Part shown: positions 5,366-5,405 of the stretch, piece by piece
Layout of the letters: every line of letters starts with the position of its first letter
Position numbering within the stretch: position 1 is the first letter of the stretch
Source: JAQVHD01 sp035369485
Lineage (GTDB): Bacteria > Patescibacteriota > Minisyncoccia > UBA6257 > JAAZHW01
Direction: 5' to 3'
Assembly: GCA_035369485.1 (NCBI GenBank)
Contig: DAOSMC010000025.1
Coordinates: forward strand, 1 to 5,405
Length of the DNA: 5,405 nucleotides
Program-made: the position numbers and the translations under genes
The notes under the pieces: generated by a model
Told to the model about the DNA's origin: nothing
Database searches by the model: none
Seen by the model: only the letters and a program-made list of their open reading frames with translations

Positions 5366-5405
5366 TGGGCGCACTAGGGATCGAACCTAGGACCTGTTGT
5401 TTATA
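5366..5405 (-). tRNA. tRNA, 3' part only, probably tRNA-Ile (anticodon UAU)
   Basis: The visible part has the 3' acceptor strand TGCGCCC with discriminator A (5366), the T stem CTAGG/CCTAG with loop TTCGATC, the variable loop AGGTC, the 3' anticodon strand ACAAC, and loop bases TATAA up to the window edge. With a standard 5-base variable loop, positions 34-36 are TAT, which reads AUA (Ile). The implied 5' acceptor strand GGGCGCA and discriminator A suit tRNA-Ile. CCA is not encoded (CTAAA follows). The 5' half, including U33 and the stem partner, is outside the window. That this is a tRNA is secure; its identity is tentative. Confidence 0.85.

Overview
The window is bacterial and AT-rich. SmpB plus a tmRNA gene rule out an archaeon, although the RtcB ligase has the length and motif set of archaeal-type RtcB. 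Other hints are tRNA genes without an encoded CCA end, mostly missing Shine-Dalgarno sites at the first genes of transcription units, and a GT2 membrane glycosyltransferase of a kind I associate with Candidate Phyla Radiation genomes. Together these suggest Patescibacteria/CPR; this is an inference, not proven here. The standard genetic code fits: every frame ends in TAA or TAG, and TGA is not used as a stop in this window.

Every gene lies on the minus strand, so transcription runs from high to low coordinates. In that order: the 3' half of a tRNA cut by the right edge (5366-5405, inferred anticodon UAU, Ile); a 265-base spacer with a good promoter; an S66-family LD-carboxypeptidase/MccF-like protein (4105-5100) whose expected catalytic His reads as Asp; a complete tRNA-Arg(CCG) (3975-4047) inside an unusually long perfect inverted repeat; a 530-residue GT2 membrane glycosyltransferase (2365-3957) that starts only 17 bases after the tRNA; a 180-base spacer with a GC-rich perfect hairpin and a near-consensus promoter; then rtcB (745-2184), smpB (297-743) and ssrA (1-293, 3' end off the left edge).

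The last three form a very tight unit: 1 base between rtcB and smpB, 3 bases between the smpB stop and the tmRNA 5' end, with one promoter visible in front of rtcB. It joins RNA repair/ligation (RtcB) to trans-translation (SmpB and tmRNA), so the cell may co-express the repair of cleaved RNA and the rescue of ribosomes stalled on broken messages. The tmRNA is readable in detail: a tag frame ending in ...AFALA and three pseudoknots with perfect 8-bp second stems. The upstream half is envelope-related (carboxypeptidase and glycosyltransferase) with tRNA genes interspersed. I see no CRISPR array, insertion sequence or phage gene.
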